Made by a program: the position numbers and the translations under genes
The notes under the pieces: generated by a model
What the model saw: the letters and a program-made list of their open reading frames with translations, nothing else
What the model was told of the DNA's origin: nothing
Databases searched by the model: none
Part shown: positions 44,323 through 53,899 of the stretch, piece after piece
Position numbering within the stretch: the first letter of the stretch is position 1
Layout: each line of letters starts with the position of its first letter
Assembly: GCA_016713985.1 (NCBI GenBank)
Contig: JADJOD010000001.1
Location: forward strand, 62,001-126,000
From: Lewinellaceae bacterium
GTDB lineage: Bacteria > Bacteroidota > Bacteroidia > Chitinophagales > Saprospiraceae
Length of the DNA stretch: 64,000 nucleotides
Direction of reading: 5' to 3'

Positions 44323-45054
44323 TCATTTTTTCAAAATCCTGTTTCCCGTAAGCGACCGCATCACCTCCTCGCGCAAACGCCGGCTGACGGGCACACGATA
44401 GGGTCCTGTGACCACTTCCGATTCGTCGATACTTTCCACTTTTGATTTTGCAACGATATAGGATTTGTGCACCTGAATAAACTCCTCCGAAGGCAGCACT
44501 TCGAGGATTGATTTCATGGACGACATCGTGACGAAACGTTCTTTGCCGGTAAAAACAGCGACATAATTCTGCATGCCTTCGATATAGTGAATGTCGGAAG
44601 CCCGGAGCCGTACCAGTTGTTTGTCAACTTTAATAAATAAAATTTCGTCGGGCAACGACTGCACAGTTGCCTGTTTATCAGTGTATTGTATCGGTTCGAT
44701 CATTCTCAGGGCTTTATTGACGGCCTGAAGAAAACGTTCGAATGAAATGGGTTTCACCAGGTAATCGACCGTATTGAACCGGTAACCTTCCAGGGCATAC
44801 CCGGCATACGCGGTGGTAAAAATAACCCAGGGCGACCGGGGCAGCGATTGCAGGAAGTTGATGCCGTTCAGGAGTGGCATTTCTATATCGAGAAACATCA
44901 GGTCGACGGGATGCCGGTGAAGCAACGCGGTGGCTTCCAGCGCGTTTTTGCACAAACCGTTCAAGTCCAGAAAATCGAGTTGCCGGACGTACCCCGCCAG
45001 CCCTTCCCGCGCGAGGGGTTCGTCGTCCACAATGATGCAGTTGATTTTACGCAT
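44323..45054 (-). CDS. LytTR-type response regulator
   Basis: A 243-residue regulator. The receiver domain (1-120) has the acidic pair (IIVDDEPLAREGL) and the phospho-acceptor Asp in LMFLDIEMP, then TTAYAGYALEGY and VKPISFERF. A LytTR DNA-binding domain follows (about 140-243: FIKVDKQLVRLRASDIHYIEGMQNYVAVFT, SMKSILEVLPSEEFIQVHKSYIV). It overlaps its histidine kinase gene by eight bases. The ATG at 45054 starts exactly at the receiver domain. Target genes are not shown by the sequence. Confidence 0.94.
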   Translation of the reverse strand: MRKINCIIVDDEPLAREGLAGYVRQLDFLDLNGLCKNALEATALLHRHPVDLMFLDIEMPLLNGINFLQSLPRSPWVIFTTAYAGYALEGYRFNTVDYLVKPISFERFLQAVNKALRMIEPIQYTDKQATVQSLPDEILFIKVDKQLVRLRASDIHYIEGMQNYVAVFTGKERFVTMSSMKSILEVLPSEEFIQVHKSYIVAKSKVESIDESEVVTGPYRVPVSRRLREEVMRSLTGNRILKK

Positions 45055-46168
45055 GTTCCAACCGGATTTGAAGTTTGACCTGATAGACGTTTTTTTCGTC
45101 TGTAATTTGCAACCGGTGCCGGCCCGGGTACAATAAATCCAGCCTTTTCCGGGCATTGGCCAGCCCCAATCCGCCCGCTTTATTCGGGTCGTGCAGCTCG
45201 GGCTGGCAGGTGTTTGACACGTTTAATTCCAGCAGATCGTCTTCCACGGAAAGGTCGATGGAAACGCGGTTTTGTCGGCTTTCGGTGTGGTTGCTCAGAT
45301 ACTTGAACGCGTTTTCGATAAACGGCAGCAGCAGCAGGGGGGCAATTTTCCGGGAACCGGCGCCGGTGGAGAAAAAATAGCCGACCTGCGCATCGTCGCC
45401 TTTCCGGACTTTTTCTATGGAAATGTAGTTTTCCAGGTAACCCACTTCTTTGTCCAGGTCAATGCTGTCGCCGCCGCATTCGTACAACTGGTAACGCAAC
45501 AATCCCGAAAACTGGAGCAATATATTTTTGGCGTTATCGGGGTCTTTATCGATCAGGTGGTAAATACTGTTGATACCGTTGAAGAGAAAATGCGGGTTGA
45601 TCTGCGCGCGCAGGTAATTGAGTTCGGCCTGCATTTTTTCACGAACAAGTTCTTCCTGCACCCTGGCATGCCGCGACCAATCGCGAAACAGGCGGTAAGC
45701 CACCGAAAGCCCCCAAAAAACGACGTGAAAAAACAAATTCAGCGCCGACATCTGCACCATCAAAAGTATTGCTGCGATGGAGGTATTCCAGGGAATTTCA
45801 ACTTTTGACTCAAATTCAGCCTGTATGTCCGCCAGCACCGCCGGATGATGCAGGCCGTATCCGGTGTCTATGGCGGTTTCCAGGGCGCTCACCGCGAGGA
45901 TCAGGATAAACGCCAGGAGCAGGTACCGCCTCCGGTTTTTCATATACCGGGGCATCAGCCAGCAGGCATTGCCGTAAAACAACAACGCATTCAGCAATGA
46001 CCCGTAAAGAATCGGGACGGTGATCGTATCGTTTTTGCGGTGGAAAAACCCCAGGTCGATGTTGGCATCCGGCGTGGTCAGGTACACGACCGGCGCCAGC
46101 CAGGCCACAAGATGCAGGGCCATTCCGGACCAGCGCGCGAATTCCGGTCTTTTCAGCAATATGGACAT
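45047..46168 (-). CDS. LytS-type sensor histidine kinase
   Basis: About 373 residues. Four N-terminal membrane helices (about 15-150) form the sensor; no periplasmic domain is large enough to bind a ligand. The dimerisation/H-box (LNYLRAQINPHFLFNGINSIYHLI) belongs to the His_kinase (PF06580) family, and the C-terminal ATPase has LLLLPFIENAFKYLSNH and GGLGLANARKRLDLLYPG. It phosphorylates the LytTR regulator encoded next. The signal is unknown. Confidence 0.93.
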   Translation of the reverse strand: MSILLKRPEFARWSGMALHLVAWLAPVVYLTTPDANIDLGFFHRKNDTITVPILYGSLLNALLFYGNACWLMPRYMKNRRRYLLLAFILILAVSALETAIDTGYGLHHPAVLADIQAEFESKVEIPWNTSIAAILLMVQMSALNLFFHVVFWGLSVAYRLFRDWSRHARVQEELVREKMQAELNYLRAQINPHFLFNGINSIYHLIDKDPDNAKNILLQFSGLLRYQLYECGGDSIDLDKEVGYLENYISIEKVRKGDDAQVGYFFSTGAGSRKIAPLLLLPFIENAFKYLSNHTESRQNRVSIDLSVEDDLLELNVSNTCQPELHDPNKAGGLGLANARKRLDLLYPGRHRLQITDEKNVYQVKLQIRLEHA

Positions 46169-46415
46169 GCGCAATCAATTTTACTGCAAAATAGGCTGCT
46201 TTGGATCTGCCCGGCCTCTTTTATTGACCAACGGCGCCCGTAGCATGATATCCGGTGCGCGATCGCGTTGAACCGCCGGGCGCCGCCGTTGGTCAACATG
46301 CCGCCGCCACTGATCAAAACTTGCGGCAGGAGCGTTTGGCGTGGTATCACCTTTGTCCTGTTCTTTATGTAAACCGCGGTTTCCCGCATCAACCACACGA
46401 ACAACGATTACCGTT

Positions 46416-47231
46416 ATGAAAAAAACAAGTTTTTGCACGCTCCTGTGCCTGGCATCCCTCTTCACCGCCTGCCATTCCGATGATGACGCGGCTCCTGTCG
46501 CCCTCGAAAAAATCGCCGTTTCCGTAAATGGCCATCAACTGACCGCTTACCTGTACGACAAAGGAAGCGATTACGTGGCGGTGTTTGAATCGGGTCTCGG
46601 CGACGGCGTAATGCCCTGGCGCGATCAAAAAGTACTGGAACAATCGGCCGAAAATACGTCGGTGATCGGCTACAACCGCGCCGGCTACGCCGATTCCGGA
46701 ATTGGCCCGGCCCCGCGCGATATTCCGGCCTTGCGAAAGGACCTGGAAATGCTGCTGGAGGCCACTTTTCCCGGCAAAAAATACATTCTGGTGGCGCACT
46801 CGCTCGGCGGGCTTGTCCTCCGCGACTTTGCGCTGAAAAATCCGCAAAAAACCGCTGCAATGTTGTTTGTTGACCCTTCCCACGAGTCGTATAACCAGCC
46901 AACCGATGCCCTTGAAGACATGCTGGTGGCCGCGTTCGGGCCCAATTCGGGCGCGGGAATGGAAGCCCGGCAATTAGTGGAAGACCTGCAATACGCCGCC
47001 GCCATGCCCGACCTGCCGGCCCGGCCCGTCGTGGTGCTCACGTCCACCCAAACATCGGCGGATAACAACGCCGCCGACCGTCAGAAATGGTACGATGCCC
47101 ACGAAGAACTGGGGGCGGGCATCACAGATTTTACACACGTCGGCACAGCATCTTCGGGGCACTATATCCAGCGGGACGAACCCGGCCTCGTGCTGGAATA
47201 TTTGAATAAACTGCTGCTGAAGTTGCCCTGA
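46416..47231 (+). CDS. lipoprotein alpha/beta hydrolase
   Basis: A 271-residue protein. The signal peptide MKKTSFCTLLCLASLFTAC ends at a lipobox cysteine, so it should be lipid-anchored outside the inner membrane. The alpha/beta-hydrolase body shows the oxyanion region (FESGLGDGVMPW), the nucleophile elbow VAHSLGG (Ser near residue 130) and a late acid plus H at GTASSGHYIQRDEP. An esterase or similar enzyme; substrate unknown. The ATG at 46416 is chosen so that the lipoprotein signal is N-terminal. It is divergent from the LytS gene. Confidence 0.88.
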   Translation: MKKTSFCTLLCLASLFTACHSDDDAAPVALEKIAVSVNGHQLTAYLYDKGSDYVAVFESGLGDGVMPWRDQKVLEQSAENTSVIGYNRAGYADSGIGPAPRDIPALRKDLEMLLEATFPGKKYILVAHSLGGLVLRDFALKNPQKTAAMLFVDPSHESYNQPTDALEDMLVAAFGPNSGAGMEARQLVEDLQYAAAMPDLPARPVVVLTSTQTSADNNAADRQKWYDAHEELGAGITDFTHVGTASSGHYIQRDEPGLVLEYLNKLLLKLP

Positions 47232-47379
47232 AATCTGCAAAAACAGGAAAAATCCGACCCGGTTTCGGATCATTGCCCCCATTGACCCAGGTCATAGCAG
47301 ACTGGCAGGCTGGAAATGAAATTTGTTGCTACGAATCAACATTGTCAATTGATTTTCAAGCAATTAATAAAACCTGTTT

Positions 47380-47832
47380 ATGCATTATTCAACTGAAAAT
47401 CTTATCAGGCGCCAGCAGGTGGAGGATGTGGTGACCCAACTTTTTATCCAGATCGACAACCGGAACTGGCTCATGGTGGAAAAATGCTTCGCCGACAAAG
47501 TGAAGATGGATGTAACTTCACTTACGGGTGGCGAGCCCGAAACAATGACCCCGCAGGAGATCACCGCGCGTTGGGACGAAAACCTGCGCGAGATCAAAGC
47601 ATTACATCACCAGGCCGGCAATTTTGTCGTCGATCTGCACGGCGACAACTACGCCCATGTATTGTGTTACGGCATCGCCTATCACTTCCAACCCAATGAA
47701 TCGGGCCGGAATACCCGGGCTTTTGTGGGTTCCTATGAATTTGACGTGGAGCGCGGCAGCGACGACCTGTGGCGCCTCACGTCTTTTTGGTTCGACTGCA
47801 AATTTGTGGATGGAAATGCCGGTTTGAAATGA
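47380..47832 (+). CDS. SnoaL-like/NTF2-fold protein
   Basis: A 150-residue protein with the cone-shaped NTF2/SnoaL_4-type fold: RQQVEDVVTQLFIQIDNRNWLMVEKCFADKVKMDVT, MTPQEITARWDENL, ALHHQAGNFVVDLHGDNYAHVLCYGIAYHF and SYEFDVERGSDDLWRLTSFWFDCKFVDGN. It is soluble and has no catalytic residues that I can name with confidence. Members can be isomerases or ligand-binding proteins. It stands alone. Confidence 0.82.
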   Translation: MHYSTENLIRRQQVEDVVTQLFIQIDNRNWLMVEKCFADKVKMDVTSLTGGEPETMTPQEITARWDENLREIKALHHQAGNFVVDLHGDNYAHVLCYGIAYHFQPNESGRNTRAFVGSYEFDVERGSDDLWRLTSFWFDCKFVDGNAGLK

Positions 47833-48037
47833 GGGCATTGAAAATTACAATTCATTCTTAGGATCGGGTTCCGTTTTTTTCACAGGTTTTGAAGAAAAAC
47901 ACTTTACCGTCGGGTTAATATTCCGGGAAATCAAAAAAAATATTTCCCTGCCATGCAGCGAACCGGCCTTCGCAGCATAGTAGAGTAAAATCCGGCGCGT
48001 CGGCATCCTGCCACCATTTAAAAGTGTTTTCCAAACA

Positions 48038-49786
48038 ATGAAAAAACTGATCCTTGCCTTCCCCCTTGGCCTTTTCCTGCTGCTGTTCGCCTGCCGGAAA
48101 GATTCCCTGAATACCCAGATCAACACCACGGGCAACGAGCCCCGGGTGCTCGTCGAAACCGGCGTGTTTGGCCTCGTCAGAGACCTGAGCGGCCAGCCGG
48201 CCGAAGGCGCCACCGTGTACTTCGACAACCAGCAGACCCTCACCGACCAGAACGGCTACTTCCGTCTTCAGGGGCGTGGCGACAGCAAACAAGCGACGGT
48301 TCGGGTAGAAAAACCCGGCTATTTTCCTTCTTTTGCCGGTTTTGTGCCCGAAAAAGGGGTGGACGCGCGCATAGAGATCGTACTTCAGGAAAAAGTACTG
48401 GCCGGGTCGCTGAGCAGCGCCGGCGGCGGCACAGTCAGCTTCGGCAACGGCAACAAGATCGAATTTGCCGCCAATGCCTTCACCGACGCCGGCGGGCAAG
48501 CCTATTCCGGCCCCGTTTCTGTGTACGCCACTTACCTCGATCCTTCCCTGTCTTCCACGTTCCGCAGCATTCCGGGCAGTTTTGCCGGCATCAACACAGC
48601 AGGTGAACGCCGGTTTCTGGAAAGTTACGGCATGATGCACGTCCAACTCGAATCCCCTTCCGGGCAACGCCTGAATATTTCGCAACCCGCCACGCTTACG
48701 ATGGCCGTTCCGGCCGACCGGACGGCCCTTGCGCCGCCCACCATTCCGCTTTGGCATCTCGACGAATCCACCGGCCTCTGGCAGGAAGAAGGAGAAGCGG
48801 TTTTGCAAAACGGCCGGTACGTCGGGCAGGTGTCGCATTTTACGCTGTGGAACTGCGACGACGGGCTGCCGGTAATTACCCTTTCGGGCAATGTATTTGT
48901 TGAAAACTACCACCCCATCGTCGAAGTGCGGATCACCCGGTTGAACGGGGCGGGTTCGGGTAATACGTTTACCAACACCTCCGGCAACTTCAGCGGCGCC
49001 GTACCGGCAGGCGAATCACTGCTGATCGAAATCGTCAATCAATGCGGTACGGTGTTGTATTCGGCTACGGTCGGGCCCTTCAGCGCCAATACCAGCCTCG
49101 GCGACATCGGGCTGCCCTGGACCAGCGACTGGATGGCCGTAAACGGTACCCTGACCGATTGCAACAACCAGCCCGTGACCAACGGATACGTGTCCGCCCA
49201 GATCGGCAGCAACCCGTTCCCGCTGGCGCTGAACCCCGCCAACGGCCAGTTCAACGGCATGGTGGCCAACTGCAATGGCGGCAGCGCAACGGTGTCCGTT
49301 TATGGCGTCGACCTTGACGCGGCGATGGAAAGCGACGTTCAGACTTTCCCCGCTTCCGCCCAGGTGGATGTGGGCAATCTGCAGGCTTGCGCCGGGCAAC
49401 TGACCGAAAAAGCGGAATTTGTCATCAACGGCAATACGATGACCTTTGTACCCTGCAAAGCCAGTGAGGTTATGGGGCCCATTTTTTCCGCCCATGAAAT
49501 TACATTTACCGCCGACGTCGCGGGAGGCAGCGTGAAATATACCATAACGCTGATTGACTGGAACAATGGCGCCGGCAATCCGATCTGGGCCTATACCACT
49601 AACTATGAAATTTTTGGCAACCCGGACGGTTACTACGAAATTTCCGGAGGCGATATCGAAGTGCTGCAACTTGATACAACGCCGGGAGGCAAGGTAATTG
49701 TGAATATCGCCAATGTGGCATTCGACCTGGTACCGCAGAATATCCCGGCCAACGGTACGATCAAAATTGTGGCGACTGTGGAATAA
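48038..49786 (+). CDS. lipoprotein with carboxypeptidase-regulatory-like domain
   Basis: A 582-residue lipoprotein: MKKLILAFPLGLFLLLFAC ends at the lipobox. Residues 40-110 form a carboxypeptidase regulatory-like beta-sandwich (FGLVRDLSGQPAEGATVYFDNQQTLTDQNGYF). A ZU5-like or similar domain follows (about 120-270, KIEFAANAFTDAGGQAYSGPVSVYATYLDP), then a second Ig/CarbopepD-like segment (about 285-345) and further beta-rich repeats. It should be displayed on the outer membrane, perhaps binding an envelope partner. It lies 38 bases upstream of the ECF sigma gene, so its transcript may continue into it. Confidence 0.82.
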   Translation: MKKLILAFPLGLFLLLFACRKDSLNTQINTTGNEPRVLVETGVFGLVRDLSGQPAEGATVYFDNQQTLTDQNGYFRLQGRGDSKQATVRVEKPGYFPSFAGFVPEKGVDARIEIVLQEKVLAGSLSSAGGGTVSFGNGNKIEFAANAFTDAGGQAYSGPVSVYATYLDPSLSSTFRSIPGSFAGINTAGERRFLESYGMMHVQLESPSGQRLNISQPATLTMAVPADRTALAPPTIPLWHLDESTGLWQEEGEAVLQNGRYVGQVSHFTLWNCDDGLPVITLSGNVFVENYHPIVEVRITRLNGAGSGNTFTNTSGNFSGAVPAGESLLIEIVNQCGTVLYSATVGPFSANTSLGDIGLPWTSDWMAVNGTLTDCNNQPVTNGYVSAQIGSNPFPLALNPANGQFNGMVANCNGGSATVSVYGVDLDAAMESDVQTFPASAQVDVGNLQACAGQLTEKAEFVINGNTMTFVPCKASEVMGPIFSAHEITFTADVAGGSVKYTITLIDWNNGAGNPIWAYTTNYEIFGNPDGYYEISGGDIEVLQLDTTPGGKVIVNIANVAFDLVPQNIPANGTIKIVATVE

Positions 49787-49824
49787 GTTTTTGTTATTAA
49801 GTCATTGGATGTCAAGTTGTTAAA

Positions 49825-50391
49825 ATGATTGAAACGGAAATCCTGCGCACCGTCGAAGCCTGTCTCCGGCGCGACCCACGGGCGGAAAAAGCACTGTTCG
49901 AGCGCTTCGCCCCCCGTGTGTTTGCCCTGGCGCGTCGTTATGCACCCGACGAGACGGCGGCGCAGGATTTTTTGCAGGAGTGTTTTATCTGCGTTTTTGA
50001 CAACCTGAAAAAATACGACGCCCGGCGCGGCGAAGTGGGCGCCTGGATTTATCGCATCAGCGTCAATACCTGCCTGCAACTGCTCCGGAAAACCAAACAA
50101 CAACCCCTGCTCGATTTTGGCGACTTGCCGGCCACAAGCGACGAGATCGAACCCGATGACCTGGTGCAAATTCCGGAAAACCTCATCCTGGAGGGTATTC
50201 GCCAATTACCTCCCGGCTACCGTCAGGTGTTCAACCTGGCGGTTTTTGAAGATTGGCCTCACCGCGACATCGCCGCGGCCCTGGGTATCAGCGAGAGCGC
50301 TTCCCGTTCACAACTCACCCGGGCCAAACAGTTTTTGAAATCTTTTATCCACAAAACACTCCCGAGTTATGCGCCGCAACGATTGGTTTGA
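49825..50391 (+). CDS. ECF-type RNA polymerase sigma factor (1)
   Basis: A 188-residue sigma-70 ECF factor. Region 2 (ALARRYAPDETAAQDFLQECFICVFDNLKKYD, GAWIYRISVNTCL) is at about 30-85, and region 4 (ILEGIRQLPPGYRQVFNLAVFEDWPHRDIAAALGISESASRSQLTRAKQFLKSFI) at about 115-175. Its 3' end overlaps the next gene by 23 bases, whose N-terminus looks like an anti-sigma, so it is likely held by that protein until a surface signal arrives. Confidence 0.92.
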   Translation: MIETEILRTVEACLRRDPRAEKALFERFAPRVFALARRYAPDETAAQDFLQECFICVFDNLKKYDARRGEVGAWIYRISVNTCLQLLRKTKQQPLLDFGDLPATSDEIEPDDLVQIPENLILEGIRQLPPGYRQVFNLAVFEDWPHRDIAAALGISESASRSQLTRAKQFLKSFIHKTLPSYAPQRLV

Positions 50392-51688
50392 AACGTTTCT
50401 CCGCTCACGTGTACAACCCGAGGCATCCGGCCTGGACTTCGAAAACGTATGGGCCCGGTTGCAACACCGGCGGCGCCAGCGGCGGCGGCGCAGGATCTTT
50501 TTCCTGCTGCTCTGGGGGTTGTTGGCCGGAGCCGGGCTCGGATTCTGGTTGTGGAACCGCCCGGCGCCGGATTCGGTCCCCGGCCAACCCGTCCGCGCAG
50601 CAGACATCGCTGCCGCAAACAATACCGCTGTACCGGAGCCGGCAACAGAGGCCATCAAAAATGTCACGCCTGACCGTTCTTCCACGGCAAAAGCAGTCGC
50701 TGTGCAGGAACCTGCGATCAAAATAAATCCAGCCGCTGCCGGCGACTTTTTAAACCGGATACCGGAACAATACGAATTGGAAAAGAATGCCCCGGCGGAA
50801 AAAAATCCGGCATCCGGCGATCCGGCGAATGTATTGGTCCATGACGGGACCGCCGGGCCGGATTGGGTATTCCCCCGCTTGCCGCTTATAAAACGCCCGA
50901 TTTATTCAGCCGTACAAAACATTGATTTTCAATACGTTGAAGCCGGATTGTTTGCTCAAAAAAAATCAAACAAATACCCCAAATGGCTGCTGGGAATGGA
51001 ACTGGGTTATGGGCTGCACTTCGTTAACCGTTCGGGCGACGATGCCACCTGGCTTGGTCTCCGCTCCGGGGAAGAAACCCCTCTGGATATTTTTTCCGCC
51101 GGTGTAACGTTGCGGCGCCACCTGAACCGCCGCTGGTTTTTGCAAGCCGGCCTCGGCTGGGTGCGCGGCGCCGATCGCCGCAGTTTTACGTCCGAAAAAA
51201 CGGTTACCGAAATAAAACCCGACCAATTGGTACAAATCATTATTCACGCCGACGGCACGCAGGAAGAGGTATTCAGCGATGCACCCGTTACCACGGTCAC
51301 CCGCACGCAGGGGGTGCAATACAACCGTTTCGACCGCTTCGAAATCCCGGTTTTGGCCGGTTATGAGATACTCCCGGGGCAAAAAACGGGGTGGAGTGTT
51401 GCGGCGGGACTGGCGCCCGGTCTGGCGGGCCGCAATAAAGGGTTTGTGGCGGATACCCTTCCGGGCCAGCAGATCAGCCTGGCTGCGGCGGGCTACCGGA
51501 CCTCGGGCCTGGTGGCGGGTATTATCCGCATGGAACTGGGTTTTCACCTGCCCGCCGGAGCGATTGGCCTTTCCCTGCAGGCGCGCGCGGATTTGTTCAA
51601 TACCACTAAACCGGACGCCTTGTTCCGGGAAAAACGCTGCGCAATGGGTGTTGTGTTGAGTTTTCGGCGCAATCTGTCCGCCAGATGA
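50369..51688 (+). CDS. anti-sigma-like / outer-membrane beta-barrel fusion protein
   Basis: A 439-residue protein. The N-terminal about 45 residues (MRRNDWFETFLRSRV...FENVWARLQHRRRQ) are charged and cytosolic, like the sigma-binding part of an anti-sigma factor. One membrane helix follows (IFFLLLWGLLAGAGLGFWLW, about 48-67), then a periplasmic linker (70-190) and a C-terminal beta-rich domain from about 195 (MELGYGLHFVNRSG, GVTLRRHLNRRWFLQAGLGW, FEIPVLAGYEIL, MELGFHLP, LSLQARADLFN) typical of small outer-membrane barrels. It overlaps the sigma gene by 23 bases and probably couples the outer membrane to transcription. Confidence 0.75.
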   Translation: MRRNDWFETFLRSRVQPEASGLDFENVWARLQHRRRQRRRRRIFFLLLWGLLAGAGLGFWLWNRPAPDSVPGQPVRAADIAAANNTAVPEPATEAIKNVTPDRSSTAKAVAVQEPAIKINPAAAGDFLNRIPEQYELEKNAPAEKNPASGDPANVLVHDGTAGPDWVFPRLPLIKRPIYSAVQNIDFQYVEAGLFAQKKSNKYPKWLLGMELGYGLHFVNRSGDDATWLGLRSGEETPLDIFSAGVTLRRHLNRRWFLQAGLGWVRGADRRSFTSEKTVTEIKPDQLVQIIIHADGTQEEVFSDAPVTTVTRTQGVQYNRFDRFEIPVLAGYEILPGQKTGWSVAAGLAPGLAGRNKGFVADTLPGQQISLAAAGYRTSGLVAGIIRMELGFHLPAGAIGLSLQARADLFNTTKPDALFREKRCAMGVVLSFRRNLSAR

Positions 51689-51694
51689 TCATAC

Positions 51695-52699
51695 GTGCGC
51701 TTTGGGAGTTGTTCCGGTCCATTTTTTGAACGCCCGGCGAAATACGCTCGGTTCGGCGTAGCATTACTGGCAGGTGTATTTGCCATGTATATTCAGATCA
51801 AAGGTGTACCCAAATACCCCGTGGTAATGCCCGAACAACTGAAAACACTGAAAGTGCCCGTTGATTCCGCCCACGTTGCGGAGGGCAGGCGTATCGGGAG
51901 CATGCTTTGCCGCGCATGTCATTATTCGCCTGAAACCCAAAAACTGACCGGATCACACCGCACCGATATACCCAAAGAGTTTGGCGAGATCTATTCCCTG
52001 AATATCACGCAGGATCAAACGCATGGTATCGGCAGCTGGACTGACGGCGAATTGTACTACTTCCTGCGAACGGGTATTCGGCCGCAAACCGGCCAGTACG
52101 TGCCGCCTTTTATGCCTAAACTCCCACGTCTCTCCGACGACGACCTGCATTCCGTGATCGCCTGGCTGCGCTCACCCGACCCCGAACTGGCGCCCGACAC
52201 GCACGAATACCCGCCCACTCAGGCCAATTTTCTGGTCAAATTGCTCAGCAACATCGCATTCGGCCCCTTGCCATTACCGGATCAACCCATCATAGAGCCG
52301 GACACTTCCGATACCGTCGCTTTGGGAAAATACGTCGCCGACGGTTTGGCCGCCTGTTATGCCTGCCACAGCGCCGACCTGAAAACCCTGAACGACCTCG
52401 AACCCGAAAAAACGCCGGGTTTCTACGGCGGCGGCACCGTGATGCTCGACATAGACGGCAAAACCGGCGTGCCTACCGCCAATATCACTATGGACAAAGA
52501 AAGCGGGATCGGCAACCTGACGGAACAACAATTTGTCGACGCCGTGAAATACGGGAAAAAACCCGGTGGCGGCGGCCTGCATTACCCCATGATCCCGCAC
52601 ACGGCCCTGACCGACACGGAAGTAAAGGCCATATTTGCTTACCTGAAAACGGTGCCTGTGATCAATAACCGGGTGCCCCGGTACCAGGAAGCCAACTAA
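51695..52699 (+). CDS. diheme cytochrome c
   Basis: A 334-residue protein with an N-terminal membrane anchor or signal (FGVALLAGVFAMYI) and two haem-c sites, CRACH (about residue 71) and CYACH (about 225), each with a following methionine-bearing segment (PPFMPKLPRLSDDDLHSVIAWL; HYPMIPHTALTDTEVKAIFAYL). It should carry electrons in the periplasm, probably as partner of a dehydrogenase or oxidase. The start is GTG at 51695, seven bases after the barrel protein's stop. Confidence 0.9.
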   Translation: MRFGSCSGPFFERPAKYARFGVALLAGVFAMYIQIKGVPKYPVVMPEQLKTLKVPVDSAHVAEGRRIGSMLCRACHYSPETQKLTGSHRTDIPKEFGEIYSLNITQDQTHGIGSWTDGELYYFLRTGIRPQTGQYVPPFMPKLPRLSDDDLHSVIAWLRSPDPELAPDTHEYPPTQANFLVKLLSNIAFGPLPLPDQPIIEPDTSDTVALGKYVADGLAACYACHSADLKTLNDLEPEKTPGFYGGGTVMLDIDGKTGVPTANITMDKESGIGNLTEQQFVDAVKYGKKPGGGGLHYPMIPHTALTDTEVKAIFAYLKTVPVINNRVPRYQEAN

Positions 52700-53059
52700 C
52701 TGACGTGCCCCCCATCGCATGAATTTTCAAACTTACGGGGCGAAAAGGCGGGGGTTGGGAGCGTTTTTTCACCCATTCATGCGATGCCACACCACATCGG
52801 TTTGTCCGCATCTTTGCAGTATCAAATGAAACAGAGTTTAAATCTTGGTTTTTACCAAGTACAACCCTTCGACAACCATTCACCTTTGCAACATCGTACA
52901 TATATTAACCTAAATTAACCAGACGATTAGCAACCTTTTTTATACAGCGTTGTCAATTTGCAACCCACATAAAAAAGTCTGAAAACAATCGTAAAGTCGC
53001 TTTTTTTCAATCCCGGGACTACTCACACACCGACCTTTGCCTTAAATTTTTGAAAACAA
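52700..53059. other. 360-base gap before the AraC gene, with a 12-bp inverted repeat
   Basis: No gene is seen. A 12-bp inverted repeat (catcgcatgaat at 52713-52724 and its complement at 52775-52786) with a 50-base spacer lies near the cytochrome end. The rest is AT-rich upstream DNA of the AraC gene, with no exact TAnnTTTG box that I can find. Confidence 0.55.
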
Positions 53060-53899
53060 ATGAAATTCATCACTGAAAATTTTCCGATACCTGCCGACCT
53101 GAAACCCTATCTCGGAAGCATCTGGTATTTTGAAGCGGAAGGCCCCGAAACGGAAATATCGCCAGTGCAATATTGCCTGCCTACCGGCATGATCGAGCTG
53201 ATCATCCATGTAAAACCCCCGCTTCACTCCGTCAAATGGCGCGGCCAGTGGACGGTTTTTCCCGAAGCGTTTATCGCTGGTGTACAAACCGAACACGTCG
53301 CCTGGTGGGCGCCCGGAGGCACCACGATTATGGGTATTCACATCAAACCGGAAGCTTTTATGAAGTTGTTCGGGCATCCGGCCGGTGAACTGGCTGAAAA
53401 TTATGCCGACGTCAGTCAATTTCTGGGCTCCGAACTCGACGGGTTTATCGAACAACTGAAATCCAATCCCCAACCGTACAACATTTTCCGGGAATCGGTA
53501 CAGTATTTCCGCCACCGGGCCAAACTGGCCGACAGCCGAAAAGAGCAACGCCCTTATTTCCCCGAAGCGATGGAACACATCCGGGTTGCCACCGGCGCCC
53601 AATCCATCGAGGACCTGGCCGGAAAGGTGTTTGTTGGAAAAAGGCAGTTGCAACGCGCCTTCCAGGAACACCTCGGCATCAGCCCCAAAACTTACGGAAG
53701 AATCATCCGCTTCAAAAGTGCCTATGATTTTGTGCAACAATTTCCGCAGGCCTCCTGGGTGGATGTGACCTACCAGTTCGGTTATTCCGACCAGTCGCAT
53801 TTTATCCGTGATTTTAAAGAATTCACCGGTGAAAACCCGACCTCTTTTATGTCGGCTTACACCCCGCAACAAGACACTCCTTTTGCTCTAAATATCTGA
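53060..53899 (+). CDS. AraC family transcriptional regulator
   Basis: A 279-residue regulator. The N-terminal half (to about 165) is a small beta-rich sensing domain with YCLPTGMIELIIHVKPP and GGTTIMGIHIKPEAF, of the DUF6597 kind. The C-terminal half has the two HTH motifs of AraC (SIEDLAGKVFVGKRQLQRAFQEHLGISPKTYGRIIRFKSAY; YQFGYSDQSHFIRDFKEFTGENPTSF). It regulates an unknown set of genes; a neighbour target is not evident. Confidence 0.92.
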   Translation: MKFITENFPIPADLKPYLGSIWYFEAEGPETEISPVQYCLPTGMIELIIHVKPPLHSVKWRGQWTVFPEAFIAGVQTEHVAWWAPGGTTIMGIHIKPEAFMKLFGHPAGELAENYADVSQFLGSELDGFIEQLKSNPQPYNIFRESVQYFRHRAKLADSRKEQRPYFPEAMEHIRVATGAQSIEDLAGKVFVGKRQLQRAFQEHLGISPKTYGRIIRFKSAYDFVQQFPQASWVDVTYQFGYSDQSHFIRDFKEFTGENPTSFMSAYTPQQDTPFALNI

